Part shown: positions 1 through 6,214 of the stretch, piece by piece
Layout of the letters: every line of letters starts with the position of its first letter
Position numbering within the stretch: position 1 is the first letter of the stretch
Notes under the pieces: model-generated
The model's input: only the letters and a program-made list of their open reading frames with translations
Told to the model about the DNA's origin: nothing
Database searches by the model: none
Origin: an uncultured Clostridia bacterium
GTDB taxonomy: Bacteria > Bacillota > Clostridia > Christensenellales > Borkfalkiaceae
Direction of reading: 5' to 3'
DNA: 6,279 nucleotides
NCBI GenBank assembly: GCA_944338265.1
Contig: CALVLO010000086.1
Span: 1 to 6,279 of the forward strand
Position numbers and translations under genes: made by a program

Positions 1-1833
1 CTGTATGCCCAGCTGCTCGAAAACCGCAACTTCGAGGCGAAGAAGGCGACGCTCGGCAAGGACGGCGTCTCCGTCGCCGTGCCGGACGGGGGCTATGCGT
101 GGAGCGCGTTCGGCGACGCCGCGCTCAAAGTCAAGGACGACAGACCGCTCTTTTCGGAAAATCCGCACTATCTGCGCATCGAGGCGAAGGCAGCGGGCGC
201 GGGCGTCGAAAACAAGGCATATGACGGCGTATATCTGAAGGCGGGCATGCGTTATACGCTCTCCTTCTGGCTGCGCTCCTATGACTGCCGCGCTGTGGTG
301 CGCGCAGGCGTGTATGCGGAGGGGGAGCCCGTCTTCGAGGTGAAGGCAAAGCCCAAGGCGGACGGCAAGTGGCATAAATTTTCGTACACGGTGCGCGCAA
401 AACGCGCCTGTGCGCGGGCGCAGTTCCGCCTCACGCTCTCTTCGGCGGGCACGCTGCATGCCGATTGGTTCTCGCTCATGCCCGAGGACGCGGTGCTCGG
501 CATCTTCCGCCGCGACCTTGTGGAGATGCTGCAAGAGCTCAAGCCGGGCTTTTTGCGCTTCCCCGGCGGCTGCATCGTGGAGGGCAATACGCTCGCCAAC
601 CGCTATCTTTGGAAAAATTCCGTCGGCGAGACGGAGCGCCGCCGCCACAATTGGAGCCGCTGGGCGGTGCACGGCGCGTGCGAAGAGAACAATTTCTGCA
701 CGCCCTATGCCCACTACGGGCAGACGCTCGGCGTCGGCTACTACGAGTACTTTTTGCTGTGCGAATACCTCTGCTGCAAGCCGCTGCCCGTGCTCTCTGT
801 GGGCATCGCCTGCCAATATATGTCGAAGGAAATCGTGCCCGTGGACGATCCCGCCTTCGAGGCGTTCATTCAGGAGGCGCTCGACGTTGTGGAGTTTGCC
901 TTGGGCGGCAAGGAGACCGTCTGGGGCAGGGTGCGCGCGGAGATGGGGCATCCCGAGCCCTTCCCGCTAGAGTATCTCGGCATCGGCAACGAGCAGTGGG
1001 AGGCCGACGGGAACGAGTTTTACAGGCGCTACGAGCTGTTCGAGCGCCGCATCCACGAAAAATATCCCGCGCTCAAGCTCATCGGCACGGCGGGTCCCAC
1101 GGTGGATTCTCCCTCGCACAGGGATGCGTGGGCGTGGACGCGCAAACATTTGAAGGAGCATCCCGATTTCGTCTACGCGACGGACGAGCACTTCTATGTG
1201 CCGCCCAAGTGGCTGTACGAAAACGTCAACGTCTACGATCACTATCCCCGCGAGGGACTCGTGTATGCGGGCGAGTATGCCGCGCACGTCGCGGCGGCGG
1301 GGGCGGGCAAGTTCAACGCGCTCCAAGCCAACGTGTGGGAGGGCGCGCTCGCAGAGGCGGCGTTCATGACGGGCATGGAGCGCAATGCAGACGTCGTCGT
1401 CATGAAGTCGTATGCGCCGCTCTTTGCGCGCATCGGCTATACGCAGTGGAGCCCCGATCTCATCTGGTTCGACGGCGCTTCCGCATACGGCTCGGCGAGC
1501 TACTATGTGCAAAAGCTGTACAGCCTGTACACGGGCGACGTCTCCTATAAGGTGAAAACGGATGCGCCGTGCGTATATGCCTCGGCGACCTCGCGCGAAG
1601 ATCTTACCTTTGTGAAGATCGTCAACGCAGGCGATAAAGCGCTCACGGCGGAGGTGGAGGCGGACTTTGCCTTCGGCGAGCTCATGCGCATCGTGCGCAT
1701 GGAGGGGGCGCTCACCGACTATAACACCATGGAAGAACCCTGCAAGCTCGCACCCGCAGAAGTCGCGCCCGCAGCGCCCAAAACGGCGGAGCTCCCGCCC
1801 CGCAGCTTTCAGGTGCTCGTGTTCCGCAAATAA
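1..1833 (+). CDS. Alpha-L-arabinofuranosidase, GH51 family (5' truncated by window edge)
   Basis: Hydrolyses terminal alpha-L-arabinofuranosyl residues from arabinan, arabinoxylan or arabino-oligosaccharides. The frame is open from base 1 and 610 residues are visible. Numbering within the fragment: residues 1-14 (LYAQLLENRNFEAK) match the early GH51 region that normally follows the first barrel strand, so probably only a few dozen N-terminal residues are missing. Residues ~30-160 look like the CBM4/9-like beta-sandwich insert found in many GH51 enzymes. FLRFPGGCIVEG (184-195) is the family barrel signature. Glu331 in GIGNEQW is the expected acid/base and Glu425 in YAGEYAAH the expected nucleophile. 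The last ~120 residues are the usual C-terminal beta domain. Both catalytic residues are present and there is no frameshift, so the enzyme is probably active. A GTG at 79 falls inside the conserved region and is not the start. Signal peptide and localisation cannot be judged. The gene ends in its own terminator, separate from the next unit. Confidence 0.93.
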   Translation: MYAQLLENRNFEAKKATLGKDGVSVAVPDGGYAWSAFGDAALKVKDDRPLFSENPHYLRIEAKAAGAGVENKAYDGVYLKAGMRYTLSFWLRSYDCRAVVRAGVYAEGEPVFEVKAKPKADGKWHKFSYTVRAKRACARAQFRLTLSSAGTLHADWFSLMPEDAVLGIFRRDLVEMLQELKPGFLRFPGGCIVEGNTLANRYLWKNSVGETERRRHNWSRWAVHGACEENNFCTPYAHYGQTLGVGYYEYFLLCEYLCCKPLPVLSVGIACQYMSKEIVPVDDPAFEAFIQEALDVVEFALGGKETVWGRVRAEMGHPEPFPLEYLGIGNEQWEADGNEFYRRYELFERRIHEKYPALKLIGTAGPTVDSPSHRDAWAWTRKHLKEHPDFVYATDEHFYVPPKWLYENVNVYDHYPREGLVYAGEYAAHVAAAGAGKFNALQANVWEGALAEAAFMTGMERNADVVVMKSYAPLFARIGYTQWSPDLIWFDGASAYGSASYYVQKLYSLYTGDVSYKVKTDAPCVYASATSREDLTFVKIVNAGDKALTAEVEADFAFGELMRIVRMEGALTDYNTMEEPCKLAPAEVAPAAPKTAELPPRSFQVLVFRK

Positions 1834-1842
1834 GTTTTTTCG

Positions 1843-1869
1843 CCCCGCCGCACGGCGGGGCTGTTTTTT
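1843..1869 (+). terminator. Intrinsic terminator of the GH51 gene
   Basis: CCCCGCCG (1843-1850) pairs perfectly with CGGCGGGG (1853-1860). With a realistic loop the stem is six to seven GC pairs. CTGTTTTTT follows, with an uninterrupted run of six T at 1864-1869. It starts 9 bases after the TAA stop. The sequence upstream of the stem is T-rich rather than A-rich, so it should act only on the + strand. It separates the arabinofuranosidase from the promoter beginning two bases later. Confidence 0.9.
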
Positions 1870-1870
1870 C

Positions 1871-1899
1871 TTTACAAACGGCATAAAATCGACTATAAT
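1871..1899 (+). promoter_or_regulatory. Sigma-A-type promoter for the methyltransferase/pseudouridine synthase unit
   Basis: TTTACA (1871-1876, 5 of 6 to TTGACA) and a perfect TATAAT (1894-1899) are separated by exactly 17 bases. The -35 box touches the terminator tail of the previous gene. Transcription would normally begin about 6-8 bases after the -10 box, at roughly 1906-1908, which is on or beside the ATG at 1908. No Shine-Dalgarno-like sequence lies between the promoter and that ATG, so the mRNA is predicted to be leaderless or nearly so. Confidence 0.85.
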
Positions 1900-1907
1900 A
1901 TGCGTAT

Positions 1908-2777
1908 ATGATCCGCATTGCCGAAGATTGGAAAGATTATGCCGTGCTCGCCACGGGCGACGGATACAAGCTCGAGCGCTGGGGGGAGCACATCCTGCTC
2001 CGTCCCGATCCGCAGGTCATCTGGCACGCGCAGCGCGATCTCTTCGCCTATCCGGGGCTCTCCGCCGTCTACCGCCGCAGCGAAAAGGGCGGCGGCGCGT
2101 GGGAGTACAAAAAACAACTCCCGCAGAGCTGGAATATCGGGTACAAGCAGCTCACCTTCAAGGTGATGCCCATGGGCTTCAAGCATACGGGGCTCTTCCC
2201 CGAGCAAGCCGTCAATTGGGAGACGACGGGCGCGCTCGTAAGGCGGGCGGTCGCCGCGGGGCGGAAGGTGAAAGTTTTGAACCTCTTTGCCTATACGGGC
2301 GGCGCGTCCGTCGCGCTCGCCAAGGCGGGGGCGGAGGTCACGCACGTCGATGCCGCCAAGGGCATGGTGGAGCGTGCGGGCGAGAATGCGCGGCTTTCGG
2401 GCATTCAGAGCGGCATCCGCTATATCATCGACGACTGCAAAAAATTCGTGCAGCGCGAGCTGCGGCGGGGCAATACATACGATGCGGTCGTCATGGACCC
2501 GCCCTCCTATGGAAGGGGACCCAACGGGGAAATGTGGAAGATCGAGGCGGAGCTCTATCCATTCGTAAAACTATGCACGGAGCTCTTAACGGACGATCCG
2601 CTCTTCTTTCTCATCAACAGTTACACAACGGGCTTGCAGCCCGCGGTGCTGAGCAATATCTTAACGCTCTGCCTTGCGGGGCGCAAGGGGCGCATCGAGG
2701 CATACGAGGTGGGGCTTCCCACAGAGGAAAACATTCCGCTTCCCTGCGGCGCGGGAGGAATTTACATCCATGAATGA
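1908..2777 (+). CDS. Class I SAM-dependent methyltransferase, RlmI/COG1092-like (likely RNA target)
   Basis: A 289-residue cytoplasmic methyltransferase. A small N-terminal segment (about 1-85) leads to HTGLFPEQ (93-100), which resembles the linker before the Rossmann domain in the RlmI/RlmK group. SAM-binding motif I is VLNLFAYTGGAS (123-134), with Asp148 in HVDAAKG as the likely ribose-binding acid. Motif IV is DPPSYGRG (197-204). Relatives are often annotated as 23S rRNA cytosine-C5 methyltransferases. However, the motif VI position reads FLINSYTTGL, with Asn237-Ser238 and no cysteine, so the m5C mechanism is doubtful and substrate and target atom are unassigned. There is no recognisable N-terminal PUA domain and the protein is shorter than RlmI. 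The start at 1908 is chosen because the family-like N-terminus (IAEDWKDY...KLERWGEH) begins at once. The -10 box ends 8 bases upstream and no ribosome binding site is visible. The stop overlaps the next gene by 8 bases. Confidence 0.9.
   Translation: MIRIAEDWKDYAVLATGDGYKLERWGEHILLRPDPQVIWHAQRDLFAYPGLSAVYRRSEKGGGAWEYKKQLPQSWNIGYKQLTFKVMPMGFKHTGLFPEQAVNWETTGALVRRAVAAGRKVKVLNLFAYTGGASVALAKAGAEVTHVDAAKGMVERAGENARLSGIQSGIRYIIDDCKKFVQRELRRGNTYDAVVMDPPSYGRGPNGEMWKIEAELYPFVKLCTELLTDDPLFFLINSYTTGLQPAVLSNILTLCLAGRKGRIEAYEVGLPTEENIPLPCGAGGIYIHE
2753..2758 (+). promoter_or_regulatory. Shine-Dalgarno site that sets the pseudouridine synthase start
   Basis: GGGAGG lies inside the last codons of the methyltransferase gene, 11 bases before the ATG at 2770. 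It supports 2770 over the in-frame upstream ATG at 2674. Starting at 2674 would add 32 arginine-rich residues, encoded within the methyltransferase gene, that do not resemble the family. The family-typical N-terminus (PNILFEDNHLLVV) follows the 2770 start directly. Confidence 0.75.
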
Positions 2778-3477
2778 AGTTTACGAACCCAATATTTTGT
2801 TTGAGGACAATCATCTCCTCGTCGTTTTGAAGGAGCAAAACCTTGCCTCCTGCCCCGATGAGAGCGGGGATGAAAACTTGCTCGATCTGTTAAAGGAATA
2901 TCTGCGGCGCACCTACGAAAAGCAGGGCAACGTCTATCTCGGGCTCGTGCACAGGCTCGACCGCCCCACGGGCGGCGTGATGGTGTTCGCCAAGACGAGC
3001 AAGGCGGCGGGCAGGCTCTCCGAACAGATGCGCTCTGGCGACTTCGAAAAGCGCTATCTCGCCGTTTTGAACGGCGCGCCCAATCCCGAGAGCGGCAAGC
3101 TCGTGGGATGGCTGAAAAAGAACACCGTCAATAACATGGTGTATCTCTCCACCGAGGGCACGGACGGCGCGAAGTATGCCGCGCTCGACTACCGCGTGCT
3201 CGAAAAGAAGGGCGCGCTCGCCCTCACGGAGATCAAGCTGCACACGGGCAGGAGCCATCAGATCCGCGTGCAGTTCGCAGGCATAGCGCATCCCGTCTAC
3301 GGCGATATGCGCTACGGCGGGGAATACGCGCAGAAGGGCAAGCTCGCGCTCTGGGCGTATTCGCTCGCCTTCACCCATCCCGTCACCAAAGAGCGCATGC
3401 GCTTTGTGGCGGAACCGCCCGCGGAGGAGAGCCCGTGGAAGCTGTTCGGGGCGGAGAAGTTCGTCCGTCCCGTGTAA
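2770..3477 (+). CDS. RluA-family pseudouridine synthase (short form without S4 domain)
   Basis: Converts uridine to pseudouridine in rRNA or tRNA. The 235 residues comprise only the catalytic domain, as in the short RluA-type synthases common in Bacillota; no S4 RNA-binding domain precedes it. Visible motifs: NILFEDNHLLVVLKE at the N-terminus, then HRLDRPTGGVMVFAKTS with catalytic Asp64. LHTGRSHQIRVQF (157-169) is followed by HPVYGDMRYGG, and the closing FTHPVTKERMRF also fits the family. All key positions appear intact. Which RNA position it modifies cannot be read from sequence. It starts 8 bases inside the methyltransferase gene, with a ribosome binding site in that gene's 3' end, so the two are probably cotranscribed from 1871-1899 and translationally coupled. 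No convincing terminator follows its stop. Confidence 0.93.
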   Translation: MNEVYEPNILFEDNHLLVVLKEQNLASCPDESGDENLLDLLKEYLRRTYEKQGNVYLGLVHRLDRPTGGVMVFAKTSKAAGRLSEQMRSGDFEKRYLAVLNGAPNPESGKLVGWLKKNTVNNMVYLSTEGTDGAKYAALDYRVLEKKGALALTEIKLHTGRSHQIRVQFAGIAHPVYGDMRYGGEYAQKGKLALWAYSLAFTHPVTKERMRFVAEPPAEESPWKLFGAEKFVRPV

Positions 3478-3523
3478 ATTGCGCGAAAATTGCATTTTTC
3501 CTTTCCGCCGAGGGCGTTAGCGC

Positions 3524-3552
3524 TTGACGGGCGGGGAAATTTTGTGTAAAAT
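3524..3552 (+). promoter_or_regulatory. Sigma-A-type promoter for the surface protein
   Basis: TTGACG (3524-3529, 5 of 6 to consensus) and TAAAAT (3547-3552, 5 of 6) are spaced by 17 bases in the 142-base gap after the pseudouridine synthase. The expected transcription start is near 3559. That leaves about 60 bases of leader before the preferred start codon at 3620, including the hairpin described at 3579-3615. Confidence 0.75.
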
Positions 3553-3578
3553 GGATTAGATTATTCCGTTTCGGATGA

Positions 3579-3615
3579 AAAACAGCCCGCGGGCTTTCCG
3601 CGGGTGCGGGGTTTT
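3579..3615 (+). promoter_or_regulatory. GC-rich leader hairpin with two rival folds (possible attenuator or translational switch)
   Basis: Fold A: CCCGCGG (3586-3592) pairs perfectly with CCGCGGG (3598-3604) around a 5-base loop. This leaves the weak ribosome-binding GGGG (3608-3611) and TTTTATT free, and looks like a modest terminator. Fold B: AAAAC (3579-3583) plus CCCGC (3586-3590) pairs with GCGGGGTTTT (3606-3615), with an AG bulge and a 15-base loop; it hides the GGGG. The two folds share the CCCGC strand and cannot coexist. The region lies between the predicted transcription start and the ATG at 3620. The pairing is seen directly; regulation is inferred. Confidence 0.5.
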
Positions 3616-3619
3616 ATTC

Positions 3620-5983
3620 ATGAACAAAGTCAAAGCACGTTATCTCACCATCGCATCGCTCTTCGCCGCGCTCCTTTTAACGCTCGCGCTGGCGGTGTTT
3701 TCCGTTCTGCCGCGCCGCAGCGCAAAGGCGGTCACGGAGGTCGATTACGAGCCCTCTGCGGTGTTTGCCGCGGGCGTCGGCGGCGAAGTCGGCGCATCCG
3801 AGGGCACGCCTGCTTATATCGAGTTTTCGCTCTCCGATGAGGGCACCGTTCAATACCGCCGCGATCTTGCGCTCAAATGGTTCGAGGCGGATAGCGCAAA
3901 TACTTCCGCCGCGGTCGCAAACCCCGGCAAAGCAGTCTACTTCGGGATGCGGTTCAGCTTCCCCGCGGTCAATTTCGAGGTGCTTTCCATCGAGTTCCAG
4001 AGCGATGAGGAAAATATCTCCAAGGATGCGCAGTCGGTCAACACCCTCATCTTTTCCAAAAACGAAGACGGCTCGCTCACCGTCCGCGTAAAGAACGCCG
4101 CGCAGCAGGAGCTGGAAAACGATAGTACCGAGCTTGACTCGGACACGGTGGCGGCGGATGCCGTTACAAAAGATTTTACGCTCACCTTTGCGGAAGCTTC
4201 GGATGCGGATGCCGCGGCGGGAGATTATAAGATCGTACTCACCGCGGGCGATACGCAGGTGCTTGAAAGCAAATTCACCAACATCGGCGGCAACTATCTC
4301 GAATACCGCTCTTCGGCGGCGACCACGCCCAATACGCCCATCTCCTTCAAGGCGGAACTCCCCGAGGGCGCAGAGGCGCAGACCGTGCTCATGAAAGAGC
4401 TCAACGGGCAGTCGTTCGAACTCGAAGAGGGCAAGGTGAAGGATGATACCGCGCCCGTACTCGTGCTCAACGAGGGCGTGTACGGCTTTACGCTCGGCAA
4501 GCGCTTCGGGCTTGCTTACGAGGCGATCGACGTCTGCGACGACTCCGTGAGCGTTTCGCGCTACTACTATATGGCAAAGCAGGACGAAAACGGCAAATAT
4601 CTCGCCCCGTCCGACCCCGAAGACAGCAATTCGGATGAAAAGAGCGACTACGAGACGCTCACCACCTCCACCTACTTCATGCCCGTCACCGAGAACGAGA
4701 AGGAGTATGTGAGCATCTATTTCGATCTCAACGACGGCAGAAGCCGCGAAAACGATGAGCGCCGCGCAGAGCGGGTGTACCTCACCTGGTATGTGGCGAG
4801 CGACGAAGCCATCCTCACGGAAAACGATTATGACTTTATCCTCGTCGACCGCAACGAAGAGGGTCCCGCCTACACGGGGCTGACCGCGACGGAGGGCGAC
4901 ACGGCGGCGGGTACGGAGAACGGCAACGTTACCGATGAAGGCGGCGCAAATACCTACGGTACGGCGAAACAAGCGTATCAGGACGCGCTTGACGCGATTG
5001 CGGAAAACACGAGCGCGGGCACGGGGGCGTACCTCTACTTCCCTTCGCTGCGCGAGCTCATTTACAGCGACCGCGCAGACTACCGCAACCTGCAATTTAC
5101 CATCTGCTACTATCAGGAGACGCAGGGCGAGGGCGAGAGTGCCAAAACGGAGAGCGGGCTTTCCTATAACGAACTTCGCATCGAAGTGGATGAGGAGGGC
5201 ACCTACCGCATCCGCATTTTGGCGACGGATGCCTCCTCCAATGCCATGAAGTATTACGATGAAGACGGCGAGCTCGTCGATGTCACCTCCTCCAACGTGT
5301 GGGATATCGAGGGCATTCCCGAGTTTACCGTGGAGATCGCCTATACGGGCGCGAGCATCGAGGAGCCGGGCTCGCAAGATCACGGCTACCGCGACAGCAC
5401 CTATTCCGTCGAGGACTTCGAGGTCATCGCGCTCAGCGGCTATATCAAGGATTATACGCTCTACTATTTCGATCAGGCGCGCCTTGCCGAGGGGCAGAAG
5501 ATGCCCTCCTACGATGATTGCGTAGAGAACGCCAAGGCGTATGCCGATCCCGAGAACGGCACCTACAAGGGCGCGCTCACCAAGATCAACGAGTATAACG
5601 ACGAGATCACCGAAGATGACGAGAATTGGGACGATACCGATAACGCCTACCATTGGGATCCCGATTCCGAGCTCTCCTTTGTCCCGCAAAAATCGGGCAT
5701 CTACTTTGTGCAGCTCGTCGTTACCGATCCCAACCGCCCCGGTACGACCGCGACGGAGTACATGGCAATTGAGGTGCGCAACCCCGTCGATACCATCCCC
5801 GGGCAGTCGCAGTGGCTGAAAAATAACGTCACCTCGGTGGTGCTCTTCTCCATCTCCGCCGTGCTTGCCATCGTCATCGTCGTGCTGTTCGTGGTCAAGC
5901 CTTCGGATAAGAAGGTGAAGGAAGTCGACATCGAAAAGCTCAAAGGCAGACCCAAGAACGTCAATAAAAAGGACGATCATTAA
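3620..5983 (+). CDS. Cell-surface protein with signal peptide, Ig-like regions and C-terminal membrane anchor
   Basis: A 787-residue protein of unknown function. A signal peptide is clear: basic MNKVKAR, a hydrophobic core at 9-30, then RRSAKA with likely cleavage after Ala37. The ectodomain is rich in Asp/Glu and beta-prone sequence. DDTAPVLVL (275-283) resembles the opening strand of bacterial Ig-like modules, DEEGTYRIRILATDASSN (524-541) the closing strands of such a fold, and SGIYFVQLVVTD (692-703) a further one. Residues 658-684 carry 13 acidic residues in 27, possibly binding Ca2+. A single membrane helix (about 737-759) and a basic tail of about 28 residues end the protein, so it should sit extracellularly on a C-terminal anchor. 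No LPXTG motif or catalytic motif is visible. The ATG at 3620 is preferred because the signal peptide begins there and GGGG lies 8 bases upstream. The in-frame ATG at 3575 would add 15 residues and has no ribosome binding site. Confidence 0.9.
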   Translation: MNKVKARYLTIASLFAALLLTLALAVFSVLPRRSAKAVTEVDYEPSAVFAAGVGGEVGASEGTPAYIEFSLSDEGTVQYRRDLALKWFEADSANTSAAVANPGKAVYFGMRFSFPAVNFEVLSIEFQSDEENISKDAQSVNTLIFSKNEDGSLTVRVKNAAQQELENDSTELDSDTVAADAVTKDFTLTFAEASDADAAAGDYKIVLTAGDTQVLESKFTNIGGNYLEYRSSAATTPNTPISFKAELPEGAEAQTVLMKELNGQSFELEEGKVKDDTAPVLVLNEGVYGFTLGKRFGLAYEAIDVCDDSVSVSRYYYMAKQDENGKYLAPSDPEDSNSDEKSDYETLTTSTYFMPVTENEKEYVSIYFDLNDGRSRENDERRAERVYLTWYVASDEAILTENDYDFILVDRNEEGPAYTGLTATEGDTAAGTENGNVTDEGGANTYGTAKQAYQDALDAIAENTSAGTGAYLYFPSLRELIYSDRADYRNLQFTICYYQETQGEGESAKTESGLSYNELRIEVDEEGTYRIRILATDASSNAMKYYDEDGELVDVTSSNVWDIEGIPEFTVEIAYTGASIEEPGSQDHGYRDSTYSVEDFEVIALSGYIKDYTLYYFDQARLAEGQKMPSYDDCVENAKAYADPENGTYKGALTKINEYNDEITEDDENWDDTDNAYHWDPDSELSFVPQKSGIYFVQLVVTDPNRPGTTATEYMAIEVRNPVDTIPGQSQWLKNNVTSVVLFSISAVLAIVIVVLFVVKPSDKKVKEVDIEKLKGRPKNVNKKDDH

Positions 5984-5986
5984 TGC

Positions 5987-6019
5987 AAAAATCCCGCAAT
6001 GACCTTGCGGGATTTTTTT
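5987..6019 (+). terminator. Strong intrinsic terminator, probably bidirectional
   Basis: AAAAATCCCGCAA (5987-5999) pairs perfectly with TTGCGGGATTTTT (6005-6017) around a 5-base loop, giving a 13-bp stem. Seven consecutive T run from 6013 to 6019. The A-run on the 5' side supplies a T-run on the other strand, so it could also stop transcription entering from the right. It begins 4 bases after the surface-protein stop codon. Confidence 0.92.
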
Positions 6020-6033
6020 ATCTAAAAGGAAAT

Positions 6034-6052
6034 CCACCGGCTATGCCGGTGG
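6034..6052. repeat. Perfect 8-bp hairpin, possibly a remnant IS200/IS605-type end or REP-like repeat
   Basis: CCACCGGC (6034-6041) and GCCGGTGG (6045-6052) form a perfect stem around TAT, followed by a G-rich stretch rather than T. It is therefore not a terminator. It comes 15 bases after the previous terminator, where the GC-rich chromosomal sequence gives way to AT-richer sequence. Short CCACCGG-type hairpins are typical of subterminal ends recognised by Y1 transposases of the IS200/IS605 group. No transposase is present in the window, so this link is only a suggestion. Confidence 0.4.
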
Positions 6053-6095
6053 TGGCAGGGGGAGAGAAAAAGGCTTTAGCAGCAGCAAGCGTTAG

Positions 6096-6124
6096 TGTAC
6101 AAAAAAGCTCCGGTGTGCTAAACT
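6096..6124 (+). promoter_or_regulatory. Candidate extended -10 promoter upstream of the small ORF
   Basis: TGTACA (6096-6101, 4 of 6 to TTGACA) and TAAACT (6119-6124) are 17 bases apart. The -10 box is preceded by TGC, an extended -10 element. Transcription would begin near 6131, about 45 bases before the ATG at 6177. The -10 box lies inside the left arm of the 16-bp inverted repeat, as expected if that arm were an operator. The match is moderate. Confidence 0.35.
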
Positions 6125-6214
6125 GAATGAAAGGCTCGCAACCGTACACAAGGAAAGCACACAGGAGGACGTTTTGATGAAGAATCAAGAAAACGACACA
6201 TTCAGTTTAGCACA
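6114..6214. repeat. Pair of 16-bp perfect inverted repeats, 69 bases apart
   Basis: TGTGCTAAACTGAATG (6114-6129) is the exact reverse complement of CATTCAGTTTAGCACA (6199-6214). The bases just outside and inside both arms do not pair, so the symmetry is sharply bounded. The ribosome binding site (6163-6168) and ATG (6177) of the 24-codon ORF lie between the arms, and the right arm is inside that ORF. Arm centres are 85 bp apart, close to eight helical turns. They could be paired operators, the two sides of a long RNA stem, or the ends of a 101-bp miniature element; the sequence does not decide. Confidence 0.8.

Noticed and set aside
465..1550. A 361-codon + frame and a long - strand frame (967-1884) across the GH51 gene
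   Set aside because: Arg/Ala/Gly-rich shadow translations. The GH51 frame has both catalytic glutamates and family motifs over the same bases.
2674..2769. N-terminal extension of the pseudouridine synthase from the ATG at 2674
   Set aside because: The extra 32 residues are a shadow of the methyltransferase gene and unlike the family. GGGAGG before 2770 supports the shorter protein.
1667..2773. A 368-codon + frame bridging the GH51 end, the terminator and the methyltransferase
   Set aside because: It runs through a strong terminator and promoter and has no recognisable motif. It is a shadow of two well-supported genes.
3502..3543. Possible terminator after the pseudouridine synthase (TTTCCGCC with GGCGGGGAAA, then TTTT)
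   Set aside because: The stem needs a two-base bulge, the T-run is short, and the second half overlaps the -35/-10 spacer of a good promoter. Not strong enough to annotate.
6019..6024. TATCTA as a -10 box right after the surface-protein terminator
   Set aside because: No -35-like hexamer lies at 16-18 bases; the expected position falls in the terminator stem.
3677..6037. A 786-codon open frame on the - strand covering nearly the whole surface-protein gene
   Set aside because: G/C-ending codons in the + gene leave few stops in the antisense frame. The + frame has a signal peptide, domain motifs, a membrane anchor, promoter and terminator; the - frame has none of these.
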